Shown: positions 25,933 to 36,192 of the stretch, piece by piece
Layout: each line of letters opens with the position of its first letter
How positions within the stretch are numbered: the first letter of the stretch is position 1
Source of the DNA: Firmicutes bacterium HGW-Firmicutes-7
GTDB taxonomy: Bacteria; Bacillota; Clostridia; Lachnospirales; Vallitaleaceae
Assembly (NCBI GenBank): GCA_002841375.1
Contig: PGZO01000024.1
Location: forward strand, 1 to 61,799
Length of the DNA: 61,799 bases
Reading direction: 5' to 3'
The notes under the pieces: model-generated
Database searches by the model: none
Told to the model about the DNA's origin: nothing
What the model saw: only the letters and a program-made list of their open reading frames with translations
Program-made: the position numbers and the translations under genes

Positions 25933-27855
25933 TTAATCCTTCCACAAATTATTAGCGGCATATTTTAAAACAACATTACAACAGTGATCGCAATAACCAT
26001 TTCGCTTCATCTCTTGAACCATTAAATCATATTTTTCATTTTGTTCCTTATCACGAACTTTATTGCGCGTAATAACACGACTTAGTTCCCTGACAGAAGT
26101 TGTTAACTTGTTTTCAATTGCCTCTTTTAATGGTTCATAACATGCATAATCCATTTTCCCACCGTTTCTAATAACATAAAACATGTAAGCTGTAACATCT
26201 TGTCTAAAACCTCCTGCTGCAGCCGCCGATATTCCTATTTGCTCTTCGATAGATCGCAAAAACTTTTCATCTGGCTCCAGTTCCTCTCCAGTATTTCTAT
26301 CCTTAAGTTTTTTCTTGTTAACAAATGCTTCTGAGTGATCCAAATAATTGTTAAATAAATCCTCTGCCTGTTCCTTATATCCATGAATAAAAGCCTTTGT
26401 TACTTCTTTTTCAAGAATTTTATGGTATTCTTTCTTGATGGTATCTTGAATAAAGTTAAGGTATCTCTTTCTATCGTCTTCACTAATTGACAAATCCTTT
26501 ACCGCTCTTACAAGCGTTTCCATCACCATGATAGGGTTCATACAATCGTGCTCAGACTCACTCATGGTATTGTCTAATACCTTCATAATAAATCTTGTAG
26601 AAATACCGGTCATCCCTTCTCTACTAGCTTCATCACGGATCTCAATAATATCGACTTTTTTTGTCGTTCCTTTTTCAACAATTTCCTCTCCATTGTAAAT
26701 CTTAAGTTTTGTTATTGCATCCACTTTCGAAGAAGGTGCAAGTCTCGTTAATATCGCAAACATAGAAGCAATTTCTATCGTATGTGGTGCAATATGTGTC
26801 TTAAATTTGCTGCTTTTAATAATTTTCTTGTAAATCTTGATTTCCTCATCAAGTTGCAAGCAATACGGTACTTCTATCTTTACAATTCTATCTAAAATGG
26901 CTTCATTTGTATGATCAGATTTAAATTTATTCCATTCGGCTTCATTTGAATGCGCTAGTATAATACCATCAAAATAAATCATCGATCCTTTTCCAGGTGA
27001 TGGTATGCTTTTTTCTTGCGTTGCGGTAATCATCGTATGCAAATATTCCACTTCGTTTTTAAATACTTCTATAAATTCTACAATCCCTCTATTCCCTACA
27101 TTAAAAGCGCCATTTAAAGACATGACTCTTGGGTCATCTTCTGGATATAGATCTATCTTGGAAATATCAACAGAACCTATAAGCACTGAGGTATCCTGAT
27201 TATTAGGATCTACTGGTGGAACAACACCAATACCTTTACGTGAGCGAATACTAAAATCTACAGTTTCAACAGGGAACTCTTCAAATCTTCCCTCATAATC
27301 ATTTTTTAATCGATACCTACAAACAGGACATAAATCTCCTTCAATTTGTATTCCGAAATTCTCTTCAAATTGTTTACGTAAATGTTTTGGGACTAAGTGA
27401 AGTGGTTCCTCTCGAATCGGACATCCTTTTAGTACGTAAATTGGTGGATTTGTTTCTAATGCTTTTTTCAAAACTTCCATAATAGAAGATTTACCTGCAC
27501 CAACTGGACCTACAAGATAAATAACTTGTCTGGATTCCTCTCCCTTCATAGACGCAGCATGAAAATAACGCACAATTTGCATTAAGGTTTTATCAATACC
27601 AAAAAAATCATTTTCAAAAAAATTATAGGTCTTAAGGACGTCATTTCCGTATATTCTCCTTAACCTTGGATGCTCTTCGGTTTTTACTACTTCAACTCCC
27701 TGATTGATAATCAATTCATACATCCGTTGATGTGCTAATATTGATAAGGATGGGTTCTCCTTTAGAAGTTCAAGATAATCCAAAAAACACCCCTCAAAAT
27801 CCTGTTTAATCCTTGACTCTCTATCACTCTGAATTATCTCTAAAAAATCTTTCAT
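25933..27855 (-). CDS. prkA: PrkA serine protein kinase / AAA+ protein
   Basis: A 640-residue PrkA protein of normal length. It has an AAA-type ATPase part with Walker A LVGPVGAGKSSIME (near residue 110) and a cysteine pair in LCPVCRYRL near 197. The C-terminal PrkA domain includes FDGIILAHSNEAEWNKF near 305 and ends with a CDHCC motif. In Bacillus it acts in the mother cell during sporulation; kinase and protease-like activities have been reported for homologues. It is first in the prkA-yhbH-spoVR operon, with AAGGAGGT about 12 bases upstream of the ATG. No promoter was identified with confidence in 27856-27948. Confidence 0.95.
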   Translation of the reverse strand: MKDFLEIIQSDRESRIKQDFEGCFLDYLELLKENPSLSILAHQRMYELIINQGVEVVKTEEHPRLRRIYGNDVLKTYNFFENDFFGIDKTLMQIVRYFHAASMKGEESRQVIYLVGPVGAGKSSIMEVLKKALETNPPIYVLKGCPIREEPLHLVPKHLRKQFEENFGIQIEGDLCPVCRYRLKNDYEGRFEEFPVETVDFSIRSRKGIGVVPPVDPNNQDTSVLIGSVDISKIDLYPEDDPRVMSLNGAFNVGNRGIVEFIEVFKNEVEYLHTMITATQEKSIPSPGKGSMIYFDGIILAHSNEAEWNKFKSDHTNEAILDRIVKIEVPYCLQLDEEIKIYKKIIKSSKFKTHIAPHTIEIASMFAILTRLAPSSKVDAITKLKIYNGEEIVEKGTTKKVDIIEIRDEASREGMTGISTRFIMKVLDNTMSESEHDCMNPIMVMETLVRAVKDLSISEDDRKRYLNFIQDTIKKEYHKILEKEVTKAFIHGYKEQAEDLFNNYLDHSEAFVNKKKLKDRNTGEELEPDEKFLRSIEEQIGISAAAAGGFRQDVTAYMFYVIRNGGKMDYACYEPLKEAIENKLTTSVRELSRVITRNKVRDKEQNEKYDLMVQEMKRNGYCDHCCNVVLKYAANNLWKD

Positions 27856-27948
27856 AATCTTTTAAAGACCTCCTTTTGGGCACACTTAAAAATAAGTACT
27901 CAAAATATAATATGATAATGGCAAGGAAGTTACCACTTTCTTCATAAG

Positions 27949-29391
27949 CTACTTTGCTCTTCTTTGATTGTTAGTACGCAAAAAATGGGGCCTTTGTTTC
28001 GTTGTAGCCTTATTATATAAAAATATTTTCTTTACATCTCTTTTGTTATAAGGTGCAAATGGCGCCATATACGGTATGCCAAAGCTATTGGTGGATATGA
28101 GCATGGTCATTAAGAAACAAAGTCCAAAAGAAAATCCAAATATACCCAAGGTACCCGATAAAAGAATCAAAAAAAACTTCATCAACCTTAACGGATTCAT
28201 AATCGTGAAGTCTGGTGCCACGAAAGAAGCCAAGAAAGAAAGAGAAACAAGCATTAGTAGAAGTGGACTAAATATTCCAGAAGATATGGCCGCCTGCCCT
28301 ATTATTATAGCGCCAACAATACCGACTGCAGGTCCAATTTGTTTTGGGATTCTTAATAGTGCTTCTCTCAAAAGTTCAACAATTCCTTCTAATAGTAACA
28401 CGCCAGTTAGTGAATTAAAGGGAACGTTAGCCCTTGAAACAGATAGCGTTATAATATATTCGGCTGGTAGCAAATCATAACTAAAAGAGGTGATAATGAT
28501 AAATAAAGCACTTAGGGATATCGAGAAAAAAATTGATAGTAATCTTAACACCTTAGAAAATAAACCAAAATAAGGATTATCATAATTATCCTCACTCGAC
28601 CAAAGAAACTCGCAAAAAACTTTAGGCACAACAAGGACAATGCCACTGCCTTCGACAATTATAAGCACCTTACCTTCCAACAAAGCACCACATGCCACAT
28701 CTGATCTTTCTATGATCCCTGATTGTGGAAAAAAATTCAATTTATCATTTGACAACATCACTTCAAGATCTCCTGATGCAGAAATGCCATCGATATCTAT
28801 TTGATTCATTCTCTTTTCCACCTCAGTAACGACTGCATCGTTAACCAAATCATCAATATAGACTATTGCTACGCGAGTCTTAGTTCTTCGCCCAACTTTA
28901 TGATAGCAAATTTTTAAGTTCGGATCTTTGATCCTATATCTAATCAAGGATAGGTTTGTATCTAAATTTTCTATAAAGGTATCTCTTGCTCCTTTTAGTG
29001 TAAACGTAAGTTCAGGACCTGCAATAGATTTACTTGCAACCAATTTAATTTCTACAACAATGTAAGTATTGGTATCAGAAAACAGTATTAAAGTCATCCC
29101 CTCAAGAAGATTTTCTAACAGTCGTCCCTCTTCCTCTTCTATTAAACAATTCTCTGCCAAAATAATACTATTCATTGCAATTGTTGGATTAATCATAAGA
29201 TTATTTTTTCTAGTTATATAATGCATAATCGGTTGAATAATATGGTTAGACAATTTCTCCCTGTCCGTAAGTTGTTTGATAAAAAGCACACATACTTCAC
29301 CCGAACACCCTTTAATGATTCTTTTATTAATATCTGGGTTGTTTGAAATCAAACCTTTAACCCTTTCTTCATACTTGGTTATCATCTGCAT
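27949..29391 (-). CDS. Germination receptor A subunit (GerA family)
   Basis: A 480-residue GerA/SpoVAF-family membrane protein. The N-terminal cytoplasmic part (about residues 1-250) contains VAIVYIDDLVNDAVV and QSGIIERSDVACGALLEGK. The C-terminal region of about five membrane helices carries LLEGIVELLREALLRIPKQIG, then VGIVGAIIIGQAAI, and a basic tail. It should sit in the inner spore membrane as part of a nutrient receptor. It is last in the B-C-A operon; its AAGGAGG site lies inside the end of the GerC gene. The B-C-A order differs from the usual A-B-C. Confidence 0.93.
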   Translation of the reverse strand: MQMITKYEERVKGLISNNPDINKRIIKGCSGEVCVLFIKQLTDREKLSNHIIQPIMHYITRKNNLMINPTIAMNSIILAENCLIEEEEGRLLENLLEGMTLILFSDTNTYIVVEIKLVASKSIAGPELTFTLKGARDTFIENLDTNLSLIRYRIKDPNLKICYHKVGRRTKTRVAIVYIDDLVNDAVVTEVEKRMNQIDIDGISASGDLEVMLSNDKLNFFPQSGIIERSDVACGALLEGKVLIIVEGSGIVLVVPKVFCEFLWSSEDNYDNPYFGLFSKVLRLLSIFFSISLSALFIIITSFSYDLLPAEYIITLSVSRANVPFNSLTGVLLLEGIVELLREALLRIPKQIGPAVGIVGAIIIGQAAISSGIFSPLLLMLVSLSFLASFVAPDFTIMNPLRLMKFFLILLSGTLGIFGFSFGLCFLMTMLISTNSFGIPYMAPFAPYNKRDVKKIFLYNKATTKQRPHFLRTNNQRRAK

Positions 29392-29396
29392 AAGGC

Positions 29397-30518
29397 CTAT
29401 TCCTCCTTTTCATTAAAGTCAACTCCTTGACCACCTTCAATTTTTGCTTTCACCTTCACTTTTATTTCTGCTTGCGTATATTTTTCTTCCCAATTCATCT
29501 CCTTAAATTCCTTCAAGAACTTAGCGCGAAAATATTTATAAAATCCCAGATAGTCAGTACGATAGGTTCTTTGAGAATCTTTTATGGCGCTAATTACATC
29601 ATCCTCTATCATCTTTGTTAGCTCTTCTGATAGATGCTTTTGTTGTTCTTTCGTTATTGTGGTAATTTTATTCATGTAAAGAAGTTCACATTCAAAGGAC
29701 ATATCAATTTCAAACGTGATTTGATTATCTTTGTATAGAGGTTTAATATTTTTTTTCACCATCACAACATTAAAGATAAAATGGTTGTTTTCATCTTTGG
29801 TTTCATAATAAAACGCTGGATTACTGCAAAGAAAATAAGCAATTCCCTTTCTTTCTTCTGCTGGTATCGTACCAATACGTTTTGCATCTTTAAAAACAGT
29901 ATACCCTGTTAGCGTATTTTCTTCCTCTTCACTGCTTATTTGTGGCAGAAGAAATCCTACATTTTCAAGTGCTATGATTTGCAATACATCCCCCACAGTG
30001 ACAACAACTGTTTGCCCCTCATTTTTTTGATTTTCCAACGTATGTTCAATGGCATCCCCTACTGAACGATCATTTTCTGTCTCATCACTAATTAGTAAAA
30101 ATGGCTCCGTTGGAGACGTCAACAGCACAACAGACTTTCTATAATCGTATTCTCTACGAATCCTATTAATATATTCTTCAATACCCTTATCCGCCATTCT
30201 CTGAGTAAAAACAACTGCTCTCGTAGCACCAAGAAATACCGGATAGTCGCTTCTTCTATTTAGTTGATCTCTTGCATCAATCAGCGAAGGCCCTGATGCG
30301 TGTAAGATAGAATAGCCTCCACCGCCTTGATCATCTCGGAGATTTCCACCTAATACGTTTGCAAGTTCAATATAAAAGCTATATTGCTCTTCATTGAAGT
30401 CCACGATAACTAAAGAAACATTGTTTTGTTGCTCTATGTTACCAGAATCCCAGCAACCCACTAGTATGAGGCCAACAAACAATACCATTGTCAAACTTCT
30501 AAAATTTTTATTACCCAT
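29397..30518 (-). CDS. Germination receptor C subunit (GerC lipoprotein)
   Basis: A 373-residue Ger(x)C lipoprotein with signal peptide and lipobox LILVGCWDSGNIE (Cys22), the SDYPVFLGATRAVVF stretch near residue 92 and the C-terminal domain of the family (YRTDYLGFYKYFRAKF). It overlaps the B-subunit gene by eight bases and precedes the A-subunit gene by five. The lipoprotein is expected on the outer face of the inner spore membrane as part of the receptor complex. Confidence 0.93.
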   Translation of the reverse strand: MGNKNFRSLTMVLFVGLILVGCWDSGNIEQQNNVSLVIVDFNEEQYSFYIELANVLGGNLRDDQGGGGYSILHASGPSLIDARDQLNRRSDYPVFLGATRAVVFTQRMADKGIEEYINRIRREYDYRKSVVLLTSPTEPFLLISDETENDRSVGDAIEHTLENQKNEGQTVVVTVGDVLQIIALENVGFLLPQISSEEEENTLTGYTVFKDAKRIGTIPAEERKGIAYFLCSNPAFYYETKDENNHFIFNVVMVKKNIKPLYKDNQITFEIDMSFECELLYMNKITTITKEQQKHLSEELTKMIEDDVISAIKDSQRTYRTDYLGFYKYFRAKFLKEFKEMNWEEKYTQAEIKVKVKAKIEGGQGVDFNEKEE

Positions 30519-31593
30519 ACCTTTTCACCTTTGCGATCACAAACAAAATTATTGGAATAACACCTGCTGGTACTAATCCTAGGTTTTTTGTAGTTACGGT
30601 TAGAATCTGAGAAGCTAACCTTGTTGATGGTAAAACACCTAACATATATGCTACAACAAGAATAACAATCAAATTCCATTGCCTCTTTAAAGAAGGGAAT
30701 AGTTTCTTTAATAATCCCGCTGCTGTGCAGGTTACTACTGTAAAGGTTGAAAATAAAGCAAATATCCAAGCCATAAAAAAAATAATATCTAATCTAACAA
30801 GAAACTGTAAATGCTTTATCTCCACTCTTCTCATCGCAGCTATTAATGTGTTTTTATAATTCTTTGTATCTTCTACGCTTAAAACCATAAATGAAGTTTC
30901 AACAATGAGAATATAAAATAATCCCACAAACAGCATCGCACCTATTACATATACAACAGCCTTTTTTCCATTATGCCTAGAAAAAGGGATAATGGAAAGT
31001 ACTTCGAACCCCAAAAAAGCTATGATAACTTCTGGTAATGCTGTGAAATATTTAATCTTTTCAGCTGAATTATAAAACGGTTTAATATCTATTAAATCTC
31101 CTTGAAAAAACATTGCAATGTGTATACATATTGCCAAAAATATGATAATCACACCGTAATATTCAAGAATTCTCCCTACATTTGTGATCCCTTTTGAAGC
31201 CGCATACCCGGAAAATATTAGCATAAAAAGCATCGTGTACCAGATCGGAGTTTTAATAAGTAAGTCCGTTTTTATAACCTCTGCTGCCGAACGATTTAGA
31301 AAGGCCAATATAATCGTAAAATAAACTAAATAAATCATTACAAAAAATGAAGCAAGTAATTTACCGACGAGAAGTTGACTATATTCAAATAAGGTTTTGC
31401 CTTGAAACAAATAACCTAAATAAGCTAAAATGGCTGCTAAAACCCCAAAACTGATCGATGCAATAATTAAAGTTATCCATGCACCTCTCCCCGAACTTTC
31501 AGCCAAAGACTTTGGCAATTCGATTATGCTAAAGCCTACTAATGTAATAACAATGATAAAAAATAATTGTCGGTTTGTAACTTGATCGGTCAT
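30511..31593 (-). CDS. Germination receptor B subunit (GerB permease-like)
   Basis: A 360-residue protein with about ten membrane helices in the endospore germination permease family, related to amino acid/polyamine transporters. Seen motifs are TPIWYTMLFMLIFSGYAASKG and the conserved turn PFYNSAEKIKYFTALPEVI. B subunits are the main candidates for germinant recognition. It overlaps the C-subunit gene, so it belongs with the C and A genes that follow. A 112-base gap separates it from the other B gene, which may carry a separate signal, though none was recognised. Confidence 0.92.
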   Translation of the reverse strand: MTDQVTNRQLFFIIVITLVGFSIIELPKSLAESSGRGAWITLIIASISFGVLAAILAYLGYLFQGKTLFEYSQLLVGKLLASFFVMIYLVYFTIILAFLNRSAAEVIKTDLLIKTPIWYTMLFMLIFSGYAASKGITNVGRILEYYGVIIIFLAICIHIAMFFQGDLIDIKPFYNSAEKIKYFTALPEVIIAFLGFEVLSIIPFSRHNGKKAVVYVIGAMLFVGLFYILIVETSFMVLSVEDTKNYKNTLIAAMRRVEIKHLQFLVRLDIIFFMAWIFALFSTFTVVTCTAAGLLKKLFPSLKRQWNLIVILVVAYMLGVLPSTRLASQILTVTTKNLGLVPAGVIPIILFVIAKVKRYG

Positions 31594-31705
31594 AATTACC
31601 CCTTATTCTAAATTTTCTATTTTACGTGGCTTATCTTTATTAATATGTTCTACTTCATTGTAATTTTCTACTCAAAAGGATGCTCGCCCTCCGTTAGGTT
31701 GAATT

Positions 31706-32800
31706 CTACGAACTTTTCTTAGCTCCTTTTTTCAATATAAAAGCCATAGCAAATAAAAACATCTCTAATCCCGTCTGTACAAACACGGCAATAATTGTAT
31801 ACACGTAAAATACAAAGTTTAACATCTCGATATTACTATCAAAAGATATGATACTAAGAACCGTTGCAATCAAGGTGGCTGGTAATACAAGCGGCTTATA
31901 ACTATTTAACCCTATGATTTGAGAAGCACCCATACTAAAAGCCCAAATAAGGTTAACACAAGTCATGATTCCCGCTCCCACAGCTACTATAAGCCAAACA
32001 CTTTCTAAACGTTCAAAGATACCAACTTGAATTTCTCTCGCAAGAGATGCACCTGGATTAACCATACTTCCAGCTTGTTCCGCTCCAAATGCACCTATGA
32101 CCAAAAAAATGAGTGTGGTGATCATTGTTGCACCCATAGTTACAGCAATAAATTTTGCTTTAAAACCATTTTCAGGGTGATTGCAAACCGGTATGTACAT
32201 AGCCATCATAATACAAATTCCGATAAATGATAGAATTAGAATTGAGCCCGAAAGAAATGGATAGGAACCTTCCATCAAAAACGGTTTAACACGGTCAATC
32301 TTTATAATAGGAATCGCCATGAAAAATAAGATAAATAAGCTAATTAAATAAATTGGCCCTAAGATCTCACACACTCTAGCAATGATCTCTATTCCCTTTC
32401 TTGCCGTGTAAGCTATTGTAATACAACCCATAGAATAAATGACCAGCTTTGGCATATCCGATAGATTAGTTTCTATTAACGTACTAATGGCCCTCATTAA
32501 TAGCGCAGTAACCATTAAAAAGTAAAGCGGAAAAATAAATCCCACGATTCTTCCACCTAATTTCCCTAAAATGGTCATACTGTATTGCACAAAGTTTTGA
32601 CCTGGAAAGCGAAGTCCCATATAAGCATACACTAACGCTAGTAGCACATCCAAAAACCACGCAACGATTACAGATAACCAAGCATCCCTTCCAGCGTGCA
32701 GAATAAGAATTCCAGGTATTTGCAAGACCGTAAAGGAGGTTATAATACCAAAAAGCATCCACACAAACTGATTTGTACTTATTTTTTCTTTATTGGACAA
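31706..32800 (-). CDS. Second germination receptor B subunit
   Basis: A 364-residue GerB-type permease-like protein with ten predicted helices; landmarks are YAYMGLRFPGQNFVQYSM and the internal SMVNPGASLAREIQVG near residue 240. The start is TTG, with GAGGAGG nine bases upstream and no better ATG. It lies 15 bases after a small membrane-protein gene and is divergent from the A-C pair at 33300-36087, which lacks a B gene. It is therefore the probable B subunit of that second receptor, encoded on the opposite strand. Alternatively it is a second specificity subunit for the minus-strand receptor. Confidence 0.9.
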   Translation of the reverse strand: MSNKEKISTNQFVWMLFGIITSFTVLQIPGILILHAGRDAWLSVIVAWFLDVLLALVYAYMGLRFPGQNFVQYSMTILGKLGGRIVGFIFPLYFLMVTALLMRAISTLIETNLSDMPKLVIYSMGCITIAYTARKGIEIIARVCEILGPIYLISLFILFFMAIPIIKIDRVKPFLMEGSYPFLSGSILILSFIGICIMMAMYIPVCNHPENGFKAKFIAVTMGATMITTLIFLVIGAFGAEQAGSMVNPGASLAREIQVGIFERLESVWLIVAVGAGIMTCVNLIWAFSMGASQIIGLNSYKPLVLPATLIATVLSIISFDSNIEMLNFVFYVYTIIAVFVQTGLEMFLFAMAFILKKGAKKSS

Positions 32801-32815
32801 AATAATTAACCTCCT

Positions 32816-33037
32816 CTATTTGCTACTATCAAACATAAATTTCCCTATGGGGCCAAATATTCTTTCTAAAACATCAAAAGGTGTGGATATTTCTAATAAC
32901 TTTACTAGCCCCAGGAATATAGAAATGATTAATAGCAAAAAGAGTGTAGTAAATTCCTTCCACATCTTTTTCTGAGCTAACGGTATACCTTCAATTAAAC
33001 CTATAGATATTGAAATGAAAATAAGTGCTGGGAACAT
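32816..33037 (-). CDS. Small membrane protein of the germination locus
   Basis: A 73-residue protein with two predicted membrane helices (about residues 1-17 and 27-47) and a short hydrophilic C-terminus. AAGGGTGAT lies well placed before the ATG, and only 15 bases separate its stop from the following B-subunit start. Small two-helix D subunits are known in some germination receptor operons, and size and context fit that role; the sequence itself is too short for a firm family call. The 262-base gap to the divergent A gene (33038-33299) must hold promoters for both directions, but I saw no clear consensus. Confidence 0.65.
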   Translation of the reverse strand: MFPALIFISISIGLIEGIPLAQKKMWKEFTTLFLLLIISIFLGLVKLLEISTPFDVLERIFGPIGKFMFDSSK

Positions 33038-33299
33038 TTTTTATCACCCTTTTTTGGTACAATAATATATCTGTGTAGATACAATTATTGATAAAATCAT
33101 TTTTTGTGATATATATAACACGCATCCATATTGGGTAAAATAACCAAATATATATTAGATAGTGTTTTCCCTTTTTATCGTTTAATATGTATACTTTTTT
33201 TCTATTTGATATAAATAAATTTTTCAGAATAAATTGAATTACTTAAACAAATAATAAAAATATATATTTATCAACCCCCTCCCCATTAAGGATAATCAG

Positions 33300-34865
33300 A
33301 TGCCCTCTCTTATTTATAAATTATTTAAAAAATGGATACCAAAAGGTAGTACTGAAGATAAAAAAGACCCATTACCCATCTTATCAAGTATTGATATTAA
33401 TATTGATAAAATAAAAGTTCTCTTTGATAATACTTATGACCTTACTTTTAGAAATTTTATGATTGGTGGCGAACTCAATTTAAAAGCTGCTCTTTTCTTT
33501 ATAAATGGCCTTACAGATAAAATTTCAGTTGAAAATCACATTCTGGACCCTCTTACACATCAAAATTATTTTGATGTGTACGGAAATGATTATGAGCTCT
33601 TTTTTAAAGATTTAAAAAGTTCGATACTTACACTATTAGATATTCGTGACTGCTTTGATTTAAATGACGCTATTGATGGAATCCTTCTTGGAAAGACGGT
33701 ATTACTTATTGATAAAATGCCCTATGCAATTATTATTGATAATAGAAAATGGAAGAATCGTGCAATTGAACAGCCTTTTACAGAAGTAGTGATCAAAGGT
33801 TCTCACGAAGGTTTTAATGAAACCTTAGTAACCTCTACTTCTTTAATTCGACGCAGATTAAAAACTCCATTATTAACCTTCGAACAACTTAACATAGGTA
33901 CACTTACAGGAACAGAAGTTGTTATCGCTTATATACGTGGTATTGCCAACGAAAAAGTTTTAGATGAAATCAAATCACGTCTTTCAAGAATTCATGTTGA
34001 TGGAATTTTAGATTCTGGCTATATCGAACAGTATATTGAAGATGCTCCTTTATCGATTTTTCCAACTATTGGCAACACAGAGAAACCTGATGTTGTTGTT
34101 TCTAAACTACTAGATGGCAGATTTGCAATTATTGTAGATGGTTCGCCTACTGTCTTGACGATGCCTTACTTATTTGTAGAAGCACTTCAAACGAGCGAGG
34201 ATTATTATATGTCCCCTATCATTGCTTCTTTCCTAAGAATAACGCGTATTGTTTCCTTATTTTTTGTTGTTTACCTTCCTGGTCTCTATATCGCTATTGC
34301 GAGTTATCACCACGATATTATTCCCACCCACCTCATGCTCACCATGGCTGCTTCTGTTGAAGGTGTACCTTTCTCTCCTTTTATCGAAGTACTTATGATG
34401 TCGACTTTATTTATCGTTCTAAAAGAGGCAGGTATTAGGATGCCTAGAGCTATCGGGCAAGCAGTCAGTATCGTAGGTGCACTTATCCTAGGGCAGGCTG
34501 CAGTAGAAGCAGGTTTTGTCAGCAACCCTGTTGTTATGATTACAGCACTAGCCGGTATTGGTGGTTTTGTTATTTATCCTCTGAATTCTGCTACTACGCT
34601 ATTATGGTTTGTTTTTGCAATGCTTGGCAGTGTTGCAGGATTTTTCGGCATTCTTTATGGAACTATTTTTCTGTTAGTTCATTTGGTAAGCTTAAGATCC
34701 TTTGGAAGTCCATATTTCTCTCCTCTTGCACCAAGATCGACCGAGGAATTTGTAAAAGATGTTATTTTTAGAGCACCTTTATGGACATTAAATACTGGTC
34801 CAAAAGCTATTAATTGGAAAAAGGTTACTCATGGAAATGTTGATAAACTAAAATACAAAAAATAG
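33300..34865 (+). CDS. Germination receptor A subunit, second set
   Basis: A 521-residue GerA-family protein: a cytoplasmic N-terminal domain (about residues 1-300) with VVIAYIRGIANEKVLDEIK and FPTIGNTEKPDVVVSKLLDGR, and five membrane helices with LIVLKEAGIRMPRAIGQAV-type sequence (FIVLKEAGIRMPRAIGQ), followed by a tail ending in PYFSPLAPRS. It is divergent from the small-protein/B-subunit genes and followed after 49 bases by a C subunit. The ribosome binding site is weak (AAGGAT). Confidence 0.92.
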   Translation: MPSLIYKLFKKWIPKGSTEDKKDPLPILSSIDINIDKIKVLFDNTYDLTFRNFMIGGELNLKAALFFINGLTDKISVENHILDPLTHQNYFDVYGNDYELFFKDLKSSILTLLDIRDCFDLNDAIDGILLGKTVLLIDKMPYAIIIDNRKWKNRAIEQPFTEVVIKGSHEGFNETLVTSTSLIRRRLKTPLLTFEQLNIGTLTGTEVVIAYIRGIANEKVLDEIKSRLSRIHVDGILDSGYIEQYIEDAPLSIFPTIGNTEKPDVVVSKLLDGRFAIIVDGSPTVLTMPYLFVEALQTSEDYYMSPIIASFLRITRIVSLFFVVYLPGLYIAIASYHHDIIPTHLMLTMAASVEGVPFSPFIEVLMMSTLFIVLKEAGIRMPRAIGQAVSIVGALILGQAAVEAGFVSNPVVMITALAGIGGFVIYPLNSATTLLWFVFAMLGSVAGFFGILYGTIFLLVHLVSLRSFGSPYFSPLAPRSTEEFVKDVIFRAPLWTLNTGPKAINWKKVTHGNVDKLKYKK

Positions 34866-34914
34866 CTCGTGACCTTATACTATACCCATCTTGCTTGTAA
34901 AGGAAATCACACTA

Positions 34915-36087
34915 ATGAATCATAAGAATATTCTCGTAATTATATTATTTTTGTTGTTGCTGCTTTTATCCAGCTGTTATAAAGTCGTGGAATTAGATCA
35001 TTTGGCAATTTATTCTGGGGTCGGCTTAGATCAAGGAACCGATATGAAGTTAGCTGCCACAATTCAACTCATTCTTCACAGGCAATTGAAGGTTCAAAGT
35101 CAAGGTGGCGCTGGAGGATATGTTACAACGAACGTTTTAGTAGAAGGTGATAACCCAATAGATATCAGTCGCAATTTCTCACTTGAATCTGGAAGACAAA
35201 GCGTCTGGTCACACGCTAAGGTGATCGTAATTGGTGAAGAATTAGCAAAATCGGGGATTGGAGATATTATGGATATCCTTGAAAGAGACAATGATATCCG
35301 TAGACGGACGTATCTTTGTGTTGCGAAAGGTGGGAAAGCAGAAGATGTTTTAGCAGCCGAGACAACTAGATTAGAAACGATTCAAGCTTATAATATTAGT
35401 GATATGATTGAAATCTATACGCGTACTGGGAAGTCTGTTCTTGTTGATATTAATAAATATGGGATTACAACCTCTCCAAATAATGATAGTGCTTTTATTA
35501 CAGGTATAAGGCTTATACCCGAAGCTGAGACAACCCCCAAGGCAACGAATCAATTAGAATTATCTGGTACCGCAATCCTAAAAAAGGATCGGTTGATCGG
35601 TTGGTTTGATGAAACAGAGACCAGAGGCTTATTGTGGATCATAGATGAAATAAATAGCTGTATTGAAAATATAGAATACCCAGACAAAGGTGACCAGACT
35701 GCAATTGAAATTCTAAAAGCTGGGAGTAAAATAATTCCTGTTTTTGAGAATCAAACAGTTAAAAAAATAATCGTTGAGGTTCATTGCAGTGGTCGTGTTG
35801 CACAATCTAATCCAAATATTCGACTAATGAAAAACGGTGAGCTTGAAAAAATTGCTGAGAAAGTTGAAGAGCAAATAGAAAAAGAAATACGACAATCAGT
35901 AGAAAAGGCGCAGGATTATCATGCTGATGTTTTTGGATTCAACGAGGTCGTAAATAATAAAAATCCTAAGCTCTTTAAGTCACTTAAAGATAGTTGGGAT
36001 GAAATTTTTGCTGCTCTTGAAGTAGAAACAGATATTAAATTGACACTCAGATCAACAGGCTTACTAACTGATCGAGAAAGCGAATAA
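34915..36087 (+). CDS. Germination receptor C subunit, second set
   Basis: A 390-residue Ger(x)C lipoprotein with signal peptide and lipobox LLLLLLSSC (Cys21), the C-family pattern GVGLDQGTDMKLAATIQL, and a C-terminal domain ending in AALEVETDIKLTLRSTGL. A TTG start 24 bases upstream (34891) is in frame, but AAAGGAA lies about nine bases before the ATG at 34915, which also gives a proper signal peptide. It pairs with the A subunit just upstream. No B gene follows on this strand. Confidence 0.92.
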   Translation: MNHKNILVIILFLLLLLLSSCYKVVELDHLAIYSGVGLDQGTDMKLAATIQLILHRQLKVQSQGGAGGYVTTNVLVEGDNPIDISRNFSLESGRQSVWSHAKVIVIGEELAKSGIGDIMDILERDNDIRRRTYLCVAKGGKAEDVLAAETTRLETIQAYNISDMIEIYTRTGKSVLVDINKYGITTSPNNDSAFITGIRLIPEAETTPKATNQLELSGTAILKKDRLIGWFDETETRGLLWIIDEINSCIENIEYPDKGDQTAIEILKAGSKIIPVFENQTVKKIIVEVHCSGRVAQSNPNIRLMKNGELEKIAEKVEEQIEKEIRQSVEKAQDYHADVFGFNEVVNNKNPKLFKSLKDSWDEIFAALEVETDIKLTLRSTGLLTDRESE

Positions 36088-36192
36088 TTTATTTGTATAT
36101 TATCCAATTTAATTCTTTAATTTTAAATTAGAACTCCCAAATAATCACTCTGGCACATATAATGTAACGAGATGTTTTATTTGAGGTAATGA

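Noticed and set aside
33038-33299. Forespore (sigma-G-type) promoters expected between the divergent germination genes
   Set aside because: They are biologically expected, but I could not find a -10/-35 pair good enough to mark in this very AT-rich stretch.
36151-36163. TGGCAC followed by TATAAT before the NMT1-type gene, considered as a sigma-54 promoter
   Set aside because: The -12 TTGC element is missing. Only the TATAAT is convincing, and no matching -35 was found.
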